Source of the DNA: Stentor coeruleus
Lineage: Eukaryota > Ciliophora > Heterotrichea > Heterotrichida > Stentoridae
Length of the DNA: 51,046 bases
Direction: 5' to 3'
Assembly: GCA_001970955.1 (NCBI GenBank)
Contig: MPUH01000485.1
Location: forward strand, 1 to 51,046
Position numbers and translations under genes: made by a program. Under the pieces are notes generated by a model. It was not told the origin of the DNA, did not search any database, and saw only the letters and a list, made by a program, of their open reading frames with translations. How positions within the stretch are numbered: the stretch's first letter is position 1; each line of letters begins with the position of its first letter. Shown here one piece after another: positions 1 through 10,997 of this stretch.

Positions 1-3000
1 AAAAGAATGAAAATGATCTCCTAGTAAACTATCTATGCCATGTTATTAACGATTTACCGCCTGCTAAGTGCAAGTCCTACAAACAGTCATGGGGTCATCT
101 CGGTTTATCGGCTTGATCTGATTCTACAGAAAGGTGATTCAAAGTCCGAAAGAACTCCCAGAAGTCTTCCCAGCCTTCACCCATAAAATGGTTGGCTGTG
201 ATGAGCACATCTAAAGGAAGTCAGTCAATGATACTTGGGAGATTTGAGTGAGATAAATTTAATCACCTTGCTTTTCATTATATACATATAATATTGATAG
301 GCAACTATTCTGATCTATCTGATGAGAAATATGCATAATCAAGAACTTAAAAGTGAAGTCATGGCAGAGGGTTAAGCTAGAATAAGTTATGAGCCAATGT
401 AAGAGTGATTATGAACCCAGGAAACAGCATAAAAGCCTGCAATGAAAATCTAAATTTATAAATAATAAAGTAATCACCTTTAGAACAATTTGCAAGAGCA
501 TCAAAGCAACTGGCTCTATTATACTAACAAATATCATGGTGAAGGAAGTTTGCATGTGCTCTGAATATTTATAAGATAATATTAAATGATTGAATTAGTG
601 ATCTAAGAATTATTGAAGCGTATGCAAGCAACAAAAAATCGCTAACCCTGATAAATGACACTCAAATACTCAAGGAAATACCAACAAAGTGAAGTATATG
701 CTGTGATAGCATTTTATTAGATGATGCTCCGAATTATTATCTTATTAATGTAAAACTTAGGCTTAGCAGGAGTGTTTCATTAGCAGGCATTTGCTTAACC
801 CAAGTAGTGATATCACGGATATTCTTTGAATTTTTTATCTTTATTTATGTTGCCAACAACATCTGCTGCATATAATCTTACTTTGCTAATAAACGTATTT
901 TATAATTGTAGGCTTTTATGAAGATAAATTCTGAGGAGGTTATCATGCTTAAGTATTTTTTAGGCGATCTATCCTGAAGTAACTATTTTTTTGGTTTGCT
1001 TTGCAAATTCAGACCTCTTTGAATCCTAGAGATTCTTGTACCGAGAAAAGAAGTTTGCCAGAATGATGATAAAGAAATTAATATAGAGAGTTTAAATTAA
1101 TAATAAAATTATCTTGAAAATAATCTACACAAATAAAAAAGCTTTGCTATATTTTAAGTTGATAATAACTTATTTTCAGGAAATAAAGGTTTAGCGGAGT
1201 AGAAAAATTAGAATTTTCAGATATACTGAATTCAGATAAAAAAGCAAAAATCTTTTCAGATATTTTTTTACTAGGGCATTACTTCTTAGATATACTTGGC
1301 ATAGATATTAAAGACCTCAATTTTTTTGGTATTAATTATAATATTCATATTATGGATGTGCTAACGATAAGCTATGATTATATAGTAAAATGTGCGAAGG
1401 AAAAAAAAGAAAAATCTAATGGCTGGTAAGTCACACTAATCAATAAAAGGACTTGTATAAAACTATAATAGAGTATTTATATGGAATGACCCTACAAATA
1501 GCATAAAAGCAAACGCAGAGAATCTTTACTTAAAAATAACAAGTATCTTATCTTACTAAAAATTAGCGTGAGCTCTTAGTTCTTTGTTCTATCTCCATTT
1601 TTTCACTTGTCTAGTTATTTTCACTTGGCAATCTTCGTTATTCTTTCTAAGCATTTTCTCTCTAGTCTCTTCTCCTTTCAGTTTAGTTTCGCTGATCCTC
1701 ATCTTGGCAATTTTGGTGGGTGATTTTTGCCTTGCGCTTTAGTTTATCTTTCGTCCCTTTTTCAGGCCTTGAACCATTAAAATATAAAAAAATAACAAAT
1801 AAATCCACATTTAGAATATCACAGCGACAAGTTCTATAATAATTATTGAATATCGTGGCGAGTAAAATTATTAACAGTATTTCCAGAAGCCCTTGATAAA
1901 CAAATTGGAATGACTCAATTTACTGTTGAAAAATAGCTGAAGTTGACAATGAAAAAGTCCAATACTAGATTATACGCAAATAGTAAAGAATTAAATAAAG
2001 AAAAATGTAGCAGACAGTTTAATATCACAGTCTCCGGTTTGCGGAATAACCTTTACTGCCCATAGTAAGCAAAAATTTAGAAAATTAGGCACTCAAAAAT
2101 ATTAATACTAGGTAGAGGAAATAGCACAGTTAGATTTATAGTGATATTATGGATTATTTTTGAGGATATGACTGCAGGCATTAAAAAATAAAAATAGTGT
2201 GCTGCCACTACAGCTTTTGTTCGCTTCGCATTAAGTTGCATACACAAAAATAGGCATTAAGTATAACTCTACAGTAGACAATAGACTTGCTGATAATTGT
2301 GTAATGAAAGTTATCACAAGGTTGAGTTCGAAAGAAGTAAACCAAACCTTTAGCAATCACATAATCCTAAGCGCTTATACGATAAAATCTTCTGTAAATA
2401 CCTATACTTGTGCCAAAAATATAGTATCAAAAAACAGAAATTCATTTTAAAATCGCATTTCAGCTTATTGCTTATCATCAATATTTTGTTACATCAAGCT
2501 TATTAAACCAAAATTTTATCTCTATCCTATCTTTTTTCATAATACACTTATACTAGATTCAATTAAAAATCAATTTCACCTTTCATGTTAATTTCATTAA
2601 CTTCATATATATTCTTAATCTTTTCAAAATATTAACTTTTTTTCATTTACTTTTTCCCAAAATCACAATAATCCGCATTTTTATGTATTTCACTAATATA
2701 AACTTTTCAGCGATACCTAAATTTCGCCATTGATATTGCAAAAATGTCAGATTTTTTTATAATATTCGAACTAATTTATTTCTCCAATACTTCAAAACCT
2801 TAAAATTTAATTTGCCACGTTATTTATTTCATCATAATAAGTTATTCAAAGGCAAATCAATAACTTGATAAGTATTTACTCTAAACTTACAAAATGATAA
2901 GAATATTTGAATATCTTACCACAAAAGTCCTATTTATTTTTTTTGCTAGTCTATTACTCAAAGCGAGTTTCAATAATAACAGTCAATACTATGAACACTC

Positions 3001-3626
3001 TCAGTTGACTTGAAAGAAAATTTCCTCAATCTGATAACCGAATCCCCATTTGCTCAGAATTTAGTATATGAGACTCAAAAAATATTAAACACTCATAATA
3101 TGAAAAGTTTCAATTGTACACCCGCTATTTTTGCACTAATTTATTTTGGAGCTAACAAAAACTTTGCTTTAACTACCTATCAAAATATAATTTTCACTAT
3201 AAAAATTTAGATTTCTTAAGCTATTATTACCAAGTAATTGCTATACTAAAGCTACCCAAAACTCATATAAAATCCTTTAAAAGTCTTTATACCTGCCCAA
3301 ACATATCCATTTTAATTCTGCCTCACCTACCAATTCCCATCCTATTCTGCATCTACAACCACAATAAAATGATATAACTTCAAGAATTATCAATAGTCTA
3401 CTCTAAAAAATCACCATTACAATATCCACCTTCGTCTCTATTCCTCACAATATTATCTATAGAAATCCTAGCATCATTCCTCAACTAAAAGTTCTTTTAA
3501 ATATAAACTTATCTAATTCTCATTAAATTCAATAAAATCTCTATACAGTCCATCATAATAAGTAGTTTCAAAAAAAGCTTATTCTTATTATACCATCCAT
3601 TTAACTTAAAACTTCAACGCGTATAA
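1..3626. other. Gene-free left flank of about 3.6 kb
   Basis: No convincing gene is seen on either strand; all frames are broken frequently by stops. Bases 1-240 are noticeably less AT-rich than the rest and hold two short open frames on opposite strands. Bases about 1600-1765 are pyrimidine-rich on the plus strand. From about 2450 to 3600 the plus strand is C-rich and G-poor, as are the regions upstream of other plus-strand genes here. No tRNA arm, telomeric repeat or transposase motif was recognised. This is the longest gene-free stretch in the window. Confidence 0.6.
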
Positions 3627-4970
3627 ATGTCTCTGACGCTTTCTGACTTTGAAATACTTGATGTAATCAGCACCAAAGGCAAAAAAAACAATATTCGAGT
3701 CCTCAAAGCTCGATATATCCACAACAATGAAATAGTCTGTCTAAAAACCTTCAACTCGCACAAATTTTCTATAGTCCAAGAAGCTCTTCATGAAGCTAAA
3801 TTATTGATGAGTGCTTCAAACCATCATCAAAATATATGTAAAATGAATGATTGCTTTATAGAACAAGTTCAAGATCACTTCCGCTTTGGGATAGTCATGG
3901 AGCATTTTGATCTTGGGGATTTAGAAGATGAAATAAAGCGTCGGAAAAGAACGAATCGGCCATGGACTGAAGCAGAGCTCTACGAAGCTTTCATTAGCCT
4001 CGTAGAAGCTCTGTCTGTGTTACAAAAGAATCAAATATGTCATAGGGACTTAAAACCACAGAATATATTTGTCAAAGGGAGCGATTATTATAAAATCGGT
4101 GACTTTGGTTTATCTAAGAAAGAAGGTATGGGTAAAAGCATGTCTAAAACATTAGTAGGCACACCTATATACTTTTCACCATTATGTGCTAAAGCTTATC
4201 TTCAAAATGAGCTTTTTGGCGGTGATGCTCGAGTAAACCACAACATGTATAAAAGTGATNTTGGCGGTGATGCTCGAGTAAACCACAACATGTATAAAAG
4301 TGATGTTTTTTCACTAGGTTTGACCTTTTTAAGAATGGCTTCATTGACTAGTATAAGAGGCTTAAATTGTGGCCCTCAGACTAATATAGGCCAAAGAATC
4401 ATGAGTTTAGCTTATGGAGAATCAGTACGTGGAGTCCTTTACCATATGCTACAATTAGAAGAACAAGTCCGTCCTGATTTTATTGCTTTGTCCATTATAG
4501 CCCAAGAGTTGAACGCAGCTATCCTCACAGTTCAGCCTGATTTTATTGTAGAAGATATACAAGATATCGAGGATTTATATATAGAAAATAACAATGAAGA
4601 ACCTTTTGATAATAATACACAAGTTCCTACATTGGAATTTGACTACTGCTGTGAATCAAATGTTGAAATTTGGGATTGTGAGACTGTCGGCAGCCTAGAT
4701 GAAGACCATAAAGATATTGAATCAAAGTCTTTGAGTAAAAGAATCTCTAAGAAAAGCTCAAGAATAAATAAGAGACCCTATGGAAATAATTCTAGGTACC
4801 TAGGAGGTGAGGTAAAAGATCTTAAATCAGAGTCAGGTTTGTGGACTGAAGAAGGTGAAAATAAAGTTGAAGTTCTTGCCTTGATGATTGAAGATAGTCA
4901 GTTAGCTAATCCGGACGACCTTGCCGTTGAGTCGAAGTTAAATCTGATATGTGCTGTATGCTTATCATAA
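3627..4970 (+). CDS. Divergent Ser/Thr protein kinase (NEK/ULK-like fold)
   Basis: Eukaryotic protein kinase domain over about residues 8-300. Catalytic Lys40 lies in VCLK, the HRD loop in CHRDLKPQN (Asp141, Asn146), and the DFG Asp at 159 in IGDFGLS, followed by a GTPIYFSP activation segment in place of APE. The catalytic residues are present, so activity is plausible. The Gly-rich loop is not recognisable: the ISTKGKKN stretch lacks GxGxxG. The C-terminal third is acidic and unassigned. The frame contains an artefactual insertion: a 44-bp direct repeat on both sides of the N at 4260 adds 15 codons after the activation segment, so the true protein is probably about 432 residues. ATG 3627 follows an A-rich leader. 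Substrate and exact subfamily cannot be told. Confidence 0.85.
   Translation: MSLTLSDFEILDVISTKGKKNNIRVLKARYIHNNEIVCLKTFNSHKFSIVQEALHEAKLLMSASNHHQNICKMNDCFIEQVQDHFRFGIVMEHFDLGDLEDEIKRRKRTNRPWTEAELYEAFISLVEALSVLQKNQICHRDLKPQNIFVKGSDYYKIGDFGLSKKEGMGKSMSKTLVGTPIYFSPLCAKAYLQNELFGGDARVNHNMYKSDXGGDARVNHNMYKSDVFSLGLTFLRMASLTSIRGLNCGPQTNIGQRIMSLAYGESVRGVLYHMLQLEEQVRPDFIALSIIAQELNAAILTVQPDFIVEDIQDIEDLYIENNNEEPFDNNTQVPTLEFDYCCESNVEIWDCETVGSLDEDHKDIESKSLSKRISKKSSRINKRPYGNNSRYLGGEVKDLKSESGLWTEEGENKVEVLALMIEDSQLANPDDLAVESKLNLICAVCLS
4216..4304. repeat. 44-bp direct repeat around N at 4260 (assembly overlap)
   Basis: 4216-4259 and 4261-4304 are identical and separated only by an N. This is best explained as overlapping contig ends joined without merging. 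It inserts 45 nt in frame into the kinase gene. Confidence 0.9.
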
Positions 4971-5267
4971 TATTAACTAACTAGGAATGCCGTAAATATT
5001 AGGAATACTGATGACTTACAGAGAAGTGCAAATATAATCATGGGCTATAACTGTTCTCAAAAATTAAAACACAATACTGGTATCTGCCACATCTAACGTT
5101 CTCCAATCAGAAGTATTGTAAAATTCCTAAAAGTCTCAGGGAGTATTTAGACGTCGTAAGCGAAGTTAATTAATCTTCAATTTCCTCATCTAAAAGATAT
5201 AAACTAATAACACTTCTTTACGAGAATATGAGATTTTAAATTTTAAATGGTGAATATTTGAAAATAA

Positions 5268-6338
5268 ATGTCTAGTTTCAAAGCTTTCATAGAAGATATC
5301 TTCAATGAAATCGCTGATCTTCGTAGTTATCCTAAAGAATACGCTGAAAAGCTCAAAATCGAATTTGACCATTACAAAGGAAATAATGTCAGGCATAGGC
5401 CAGGTACTGTACCATTACAAACAAGAGAAGGTAGGTTTGCAGTAGAAGAAGTATATAATGAGCTGTTAGAAAAAGAACAATTATGCCCTTTAGAATTATC
5501 TATAGGATTATGCAATGCAGCTATAGAACATTGTAGTGATACTGGCAGACTTGGAATTGTTGGTCATATAGGTAGTAGAGAGACTTCATTACAAAAGCGT
5601 ATTGAGGATTATGGGAAATGGTCAGGGAATGTTATTGAAGCTTTAGACTATGGCTCAGTTAGTGGGGCTGAGGTTGTTTTAAGCTTATTAATTGATGATG
5701 GGCTAACTACAAGGCCACATAGAAAAGCCTTGTTGAATCCAATGTTTACAAAGATAGGTGTTGGTGCTGCCCCACACACAGAGTTTAAGACTTGTGCTTG
5801 TGTGATTTTTGCTGCTGGATATACTGATAATGATGATTTGACTTTGATGGAACCTTCAGATGATACTGTGCCTAAGAATCCAGAAATCAATAACTGGCTT
5901 GAAGGTGCTGTAAAATTAACGTGTGAGATTAGAGAAGAGACTCAGAATGGGGAAAAAGTTAGGAGGATAAGAAAGCATTGGGAAATGGCGGATAAGAGTA
6001 TTGTAACTCAAGATGAAATTGAGAAAATTGTTGATGAAAAAAAAGAAAAAGCACATGATAAAAATGATGAAAAAGAGTATAAGCATCAGGAGCATAAAGA
6101 ATATCATGAACAAGATGATCACAAACACCAAGAACACCAGGAACATCAAGTGCATATTCCAGAGCATCATGAGCATCATGAACATTTTGAAACTCTGACT
6201 ACTGAGACTAAAATCGAAGAACATGAGGTGCCAAAAGAACATGAAATACCAAAAGAGTTTCATGAAAACCCTATTGTGAAGAGTAAAAGGAGTAGCAAAG
6301 GATCAAGCAGTGGTAGTAGTAGTAGTAGCAATGATTAG
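5268..6338 (+). CDS. CAP/SCP-domain protein with His/Glu-rich C-terminal tail
   Basis: Residues about 5-190 match the CAP (CRISP/antigen 5/PR-1, YkwD-type) fold: a His in GHIGSRE, the SGNVIEA segment at the family's GEN position, HRKALLNPMF followed by KIGVG, and the CACVIFA strand. CAP proteins are usually secreted, but no hydrophobic signal peptide is visible and no upstream exon was found, so a cytosolic or unconventional location is possible. After about residue 255 comes a low-complexity tail very rich in His, Glu, Lys and Asp (HQEH, HEHHEH-like runs), then a Ser/Gly-rich end. The tail could bind metal; that is inference. ATG 5268 follows an A-rich leader and the stop is TAG. Confidence 0.8.
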   Translation: MSSFKAFIEDIFNEIADLRSYPKEYAEKLKIEFDHYKGNNVRHRPGTVPLQTREGRFAVEEVYNELLEKEQLCPLELSIGLCNAAIEHCSDTGRLGIVGHIGSRETSLQKRIEDYGKWSGNVIEALDYGSVSGAEVVLSLLIDDGLTTRPHRKALLNPMFTKIGVGAAPHTEFKTCACVIFAAGYTDNDDLTLMEPSDDTVPKNPEINNWLEGAVKLTCEIREETQNGEKVRRIRKHWEMADKSIVTQDEIEKIVDEKKEKAHDKNDEKEYKHQEHKEYHEQDDHKHQEHQEHQVHIPEHHEHHEHFETLTTETKIEEHEVPKEHEIPKEFHENPIVKSKRSSKGSSSGSSSSSND

Positions 6339-7591
6339 AATCTTAAATATTTCCTTATTTTTTTGCATCATATAAAATCATTCATTTTCATTAATTTGAT
6401 ATTTACCCAATTAACTCACTTTATTTACTTATATTAAAAACTCATTATTATAAAATTATCTCTGTATAAAAATCTATATATCATAGTCAACATTTTACTA
6501 TGCCTATATATGCCAAAATCCTACACTAATCAATTTTCCTTATCTATTTTTATTAAACTTAAAACATTACTTTGTCAGTAAATATATAATAAAATTATCA
6601 TACAATCAATAAAACCTTAGAATATAAATCTAAGGTATCATTATAAATAATTCATCAAAACTATTGTATGACAATTCAATCTTATAAACTTAATATATAA
6701 TCAGCCATTTCATTGTTTGTTTAGTTTGATCTGGGATTTGCACTGATCTTTCTGAAAAAATGAGTTTTTTGCAACAATTCTTACCATAAAAAGATTTGAT
6801 TAAACATTTGTATTATAACTTTCGGCTTAGCTTTGCCTCTAGTTATTTTACTTATTATAATAAAATGCATTTAATATGTTAGATGAAGGTTTTATTTAGA
6901 TATTAAGTTTGCATTTATTAGAAGAATAGTCCCTGTCTTGATTAAGAGGCTTCTTATAGCCAATTTTTGAGGAAGAGCGATTTTTTATGAAGGGTTATGT
7001 GAATTTATTATTTAAATTTAGGACTTTAAGGCTTTTAGAGTTTTAGGAAGCTTTTGAGGTTTGATTTATATATATGGAGTAAGTCTATTATGTGTATATA
7101 AGCCAAATTATGTTGTAAAAAATTTGATAGTTTTTTACGGAATTCTAGTCTGAACTATTTAGCTTTTTTTCATGACACTTCTTGCTAAACACCTCCTTCA
7201 ACCCAGTATTTTCTTATTGTTTCTCAGTATCTAAAAGCAGATTTCTATAAACTTCTTCTTTTTCCATATAGTTCCTAGTGCTTTTTATCCCATAATACTC
7301 TTTAGACTCCTTATATTTCAAATTCCTCTAAGACTTAAATAACTATTCCTCGCACTATCATAATTATCAATCAGCATATTTTCCCAACCAGAGTTAATCT
7401 CATTAATATCAAAAGGCCTTCCATAGCATCCTTATCCTCCTTTTTCAATAATTTTCACACAAATTCTTATCTCCAAAAGCTTCCCTTTATTTTTTGATAG
7501 CATAATATAACACAATTTTTCTAAACAAAATATTTGCTTTGATATAAAAAAATCTTATAAAACATAAAAAAATCATAAATGTTGTAATTTA
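6339..7591. other. Intergenic, no gene seen
   Basis: AT-rich spacer of about 1.25 kb. The part around 6820-7140 is G-rich on the plus strand, and about 7150-7590 is C-rich. The switch falls between the end of the CAP gene and the start of the transporter. No RNA gene or conserved motif was recognised. Confidence 0.6.
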
Positions 7592-9251
7592 ATGGAAAAC
7601 GAGCGACTCAACGAAAGTACAGAGAGTGTTAATTCTAACGAAGGGAATGAAGGTTCTATAGAAAAAGACACATTATTTGAAAGTGTGCTCATATCTGTTA
7701 ATTGCTGTGTAGCTGGGTCAATATTTGGTGCTCCATGGGGTTTCGCTGAAGCTGGCTGGGTATTAAGTTTAGTTTTATCAGTAATAGCTCTAATGGCCAT
7801 GATCTCACTTGGTCTAATAGTCCTTCAGGTACTTAGCAGGATGCCTTATATTCACAAATATGCTAAGACCGGGTATAAAATCACTCCAGTCTCAATATTA
7901 GATTTCTTCAAAAACCATCCACCAGAGCATTATATAATAAAATCTAATGACCAATCAGAAAGCACTACAGCATTAAACCCAAGTTCATACGTAATGCAGA
8001 ATATAAAATATGATTTTACTCTAATCTGCAAAACTTTACTAGGTAAAAAACTTGAAAGGGTTCTAAATTTTCTAATTGTCGCTAATTCCTTAGTATTCCT
8101 CATTGGTTGCACCTCATCTTTTGCTTCATCTATGACTTCTCTAGTCCCAATCGGNTAAAACTTTACTAGGTAAAAAACTTGAAAGGGTTCTAAATTTTCT
8201 AATTGTCGCTAATTCCCTAGTATTCCTCATTGGTTGCACCTCATCTTTTGCTTCATCTATGACTTCTCTAGTCCCAATCGGCCCTTTAGATACTTGCAAT
8301 ATCTTTGAAAACCCAAGTTTCGCATATTCATGTAGATATAAATACATCTTTTTTATTGGAATTTTCTGTGCTATAGTCTCATCTATGACCTTACTTTGGC
8401 ATTTCACTGAAAGCAAAACATATTTACTAGGAGTATGCCTTGCTAGAATGATAGTTGTTATTATCATGATAGCAACTGCAATCAAAGCTGGAGCTACAGG
8501 GACACAACTTAATTCAACTGAAGATATCGCTTCCAATGTACCTTTCGCTAATTTTCATGCTTTTGGTATTGGTGTGCCTATAATTTTCCTCACAATGGGA
8601 TTCCATTTACTGATCCCTGATGTTGAGCAACCATTAAAAAACAAAGAAAAAAACTCAGTAAAAATGCTTCTTTATGGATTTTCTATAGCTTTTTTGACTA
8701 TTGTTTTATTATCGCTAAGTATGATTTATGGATGTGCTGAAGTTGAAACCCTAGCGACACTTAATTGGAAAAATTATTCTAATGGAGAACCTGTTGATAA
8801 AAGACCTATATGGACTGCTTGTATTGAGATGATTATTATGATATTTCCTTGTATTGATATAACATCGATATTTGCTATGACTACAGTTAATACTGCTGAT
8901 AATATTATTGCTTTGCATTTTGATGGGCTACAGGATTATTGTGTAGAACCTGAAAGGATTTTTAAGACTAGAGTTTTTATTTTGATTGTGTCAATGTTTG
9001 TCCCGATGTATTTTTATGATCTTGGGATTGTTTTTGCTGTTGCTGGGGCGATTAATATTGTGTTTATTTTTTTGTTCATTATTATGTTTGGGATTGCTAG
9101 TAAGACTTTGATACCTGAGGTAGGCCTGTATGACAATTTTTTAGCGAATAAGAATTTTTTGAGAGTATTTTTGGTATTTTCGCTGATTTTCTGTGTTAAG
9201 ATGTGGGTCAATTTAATCAATTATCTTTTAGTTAGTAACGATATTTTTTAA
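7592..9251 (+). CDS. Amino-acid transporter, AAAP/SLC38-like
   Basis: Multi-spanning membrane protein. TM1 has the family hallmark: a VNCCVAGSIFGAPWGFAEAG segment, matching the conserved N..vG.gil.lP.af...G pattern of amino-acid/auxin permeases. About ten further hydrophobic segments follow. The reading frame appears broken only because of a 125-bp duplicated segment around the N at 8155 (8030-8154 repeated at 8157-8281). Removing 127 nt rejoins the frame at ...SLVPIG|PLDTC..., giving about 510 residues, normal for the family. A hydrophilic loop at about residues 115-140 separates early TMs. Likely role is Na+- or H+-coupled amino-acid transport at the plasma membrane or a vacuole; the substrate cannot be inferred. 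ATG 7592, stop TAA. Confidence 0.82.
8030..8281. repeat. 125-bp direct repeat around N at 8155 (assembly overlap)
   Basis: 8030-8154 and 8157-8281 match except for one T/C difference. The spacer is a t plus the N, so the insertion is 127 nt and frame-shifts the transporter. The single difference suggests two haplotypes or macronuclear variants. Confidence 0.88.
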
Positions 9252-9935
9252 AGTTTGGGTTAGTAGTTTGGTTATTAATTTAGGCTTTTTTAGAATAAAT
9301 TTATGTGTATATTCTGAGATTTTTTTGTGCTCTTATAAGGTAGTATTAGATTTTGGTAGGAATAAAACAGTTAAGGACTGCATTAGTTCTTGCTGATTTT
9401 GTATACTGTTGAGAAATATGTGAAAACAAATAAAACTGGTAAGATAATTATCATACCTTTATTAGCAGATATAATGAAATATCACTAGTAAAATATTGCA
9501 TATGTTCTTATAAATATTTTTATGGACTTTGCATATATAGTATACAAATTATATTAGCACACACTTTTTTGATTGAATTCTATTATAAGATCAACCTATG
9601 AAATTATAGATTTTTATGGCTTACACTTAAAAGAAAATTTTAAAATAGATTATAAATATGGAGCCTAATATTTTTGATATGCTTTGAATGTTCAAGCATT
9701 AAACCACTATCAAGAGATATTCTATCGATCAAAATATCATATTAAAATTTTACATTGTTATCATTTATAAGTTAATCTGATAGCAGAAGATTTTTTTTTT
9801 TAATATTTTATGAAAAGATATCTAATATTATGCCATAAATTATCGCTTGACTATTGTCCAGACCTTGTAATTCACGTATATAATATCTCCTAAACAACCT
9901 CAAACTCTTAAAAACCCTATCATAAAATATTGTAA
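9252..9935. other. Intergenic, no gene seen
   Basis: AT-rich spacer. The first 150 bases are G/T-rich, continuing the 3' bias of the transporter. Nothing else is recognisable. Confidence 0.6.
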
Positions 9936-10568
9936 ATGGATTCGAGAAGATTCGAATTAGAGGCTGACCTGAAAGAGATCGACCGGCTGTTATCCATGAG
10001 CACTCGCAATTACTCCAAAGAAATCCTAATCTCTTTACGTCTAACCACAGCCCAAGAGCTAAAATCCTTGCCAGAAAAGTCTTCAGATTCAGGACCCAAA
10101 GATGATGAAGGCATTTTATGGAAACCTCTTGACCGTTTTTCATGGGAACAAACAGAAAATGAAGTTAAAATCTACGTAACCAGCTTAGAAGGTTTGAAAT
10201 CCCATCCAAAAGAGAACATCCATTTGCACACAACTAAAGATTCAGTCACTGTATCTATAAAAAATTTCCAAAATTCTAACTATAGGTTAAAATTCCCAAA
10301 GCTCACAAATGATATTACTTCTGGAAAAATCACTCAAAAATCTAATGGGTTTTCTGTAACTCTTATTAAAAAAGATAAAGCTCGCTGGGATAGTCTTGTA
10401 CCTAAAAAAATTGTTCCTGTTAAGGAGCAGGATGAAGAAGAAAAAGGGGATACAAAAGATGCTGGGGATAGTTTGATGAAAATGATGAAGGAACTTTATG
10501 AGACTGGAGATGATGATATGAAGAAGACTATTGCTGAAGCGTGGTCTAAAGCTAAAAATAAAGAATAG
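9936..10568 (+). CDS. CACYBP: Calcyclin-binding protein / Siah-interacting protein homologue
   Basis: The 210-residue length is close to the family's roughly 228. The N-terminus (1-60) is a helical hairpin region rich in Leu, Glu and Arg. Residues about 75-165 form a CS (p23-like) domain, beginning around WKPLDRFSWEQ and running through VKIYVTSLEG and SVTVSIKNF to WDSLVPKK. The C-terminus is an SGS domain with DSLMKMMKELYETGDDDMKKT followed by AEAWSKA, which is very typical. In animals CacyBP bridges S100 proteins, Skp1 and Siah E3 ligases in ubiquitin-dependent turnover and binds cytoskeletal proteins; only the domain architecture is evident here. ATG 9936, stop TAG. Confidence 0.9.
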   Translation: MDSRRFELEADLKEIDRLLSMSTRNYSKEILISLRLTTAQELKSLPEKSSDSGPKDDEGILWKPLDRFSWEQTENEVKIYVTSLEGLKSHPKENIHLHTTKDSVTVSIKNFQNSNYRLKFPKLTNDITSGKITQKSNGFSVTLIKKDKARWDSLVPKKIVPVKEQDEEEKGDTKDAGDSLMKMMKELYETGDDDMKKTIAEAWSKAKNKE

Positions 10569-10974
10569 TTATGAGAGAATAAGATTAAGATAGGAAATTA
10601 GTTCACTTTATGCGATTTGAGTTTATAGAAATAATCAAATAATGCTTGTGAAATACTTTAAGATTATCGAAAAAATAATTTTTATAGCAAAAATTGGCAT
10701 ACAAGATGGATTTTAAGCATATGATTTTACAAAGAGTTACTATTTTCGATGTTAGATTAATAAACTTAAATCTCCTTTGCTTATTTACATACTCAAAAAT
10801 CCATGTGNGAGTTTATAGAAATAATCAAATAATGTTTGTGAAATACTTTAAGATTATCGAAAAAATAATTTTTATAGCAAAAATTGGCATACAAGATGGA
10901 TTTTAAGCATATGATTTTACAAAGAGTTACGAATTTCGATGTTAGATTAATAAACTTAAATCTCCTTTGCTTAT
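10569..10974. other. Convergent intergenic region dominated by an assembly duplication
   Basis: Lies between the CacyBP stop and the end of the minus-strand kinase. Most of it is one copy of a 189-bp repeat flanking the N at 10808. The left copy therefore also contains a false second image of the last codons and stop of the kinase gene. The true spacer is probably about 215 bp. Confidence 0.75.
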
Positions 10975-10997
10975 TTACATACTCAAAAATCCATGTG
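10619..10997. repeat. 189-bp direct repeat around N at 10808 (assembly overlap)
   Basis: 10619-10807 and 10809-10997 are the same apart from three substitutions (C/T near 10645 and a two-base difference near 10741-10743). The right copy enters the kinase 3' end. Confidence 0.88.

Noticed and set aside
3010..3210. 66-codon open frame
   Set aside because: It begins at TTG, not ATG, lies in AT-rich spacer and has no recognisable features.
4216..4304. Internal repeat in the kinase activation region as a biological duplication
   Set aside because: The copies are separated only by an N, as at seven other sites, so it is an assembly overlap.
5015..5045. U6 snRNA-like tacagagaag motif
   Set aside because: Only the ACAGAGA core matches; the following conserved U6 sequence and 3' end are absent.
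10694..10906. 70-codon frame spanning the N at 10808
   Set aside because: It exists only because of the duplicated overlap and its composition is non-coding.
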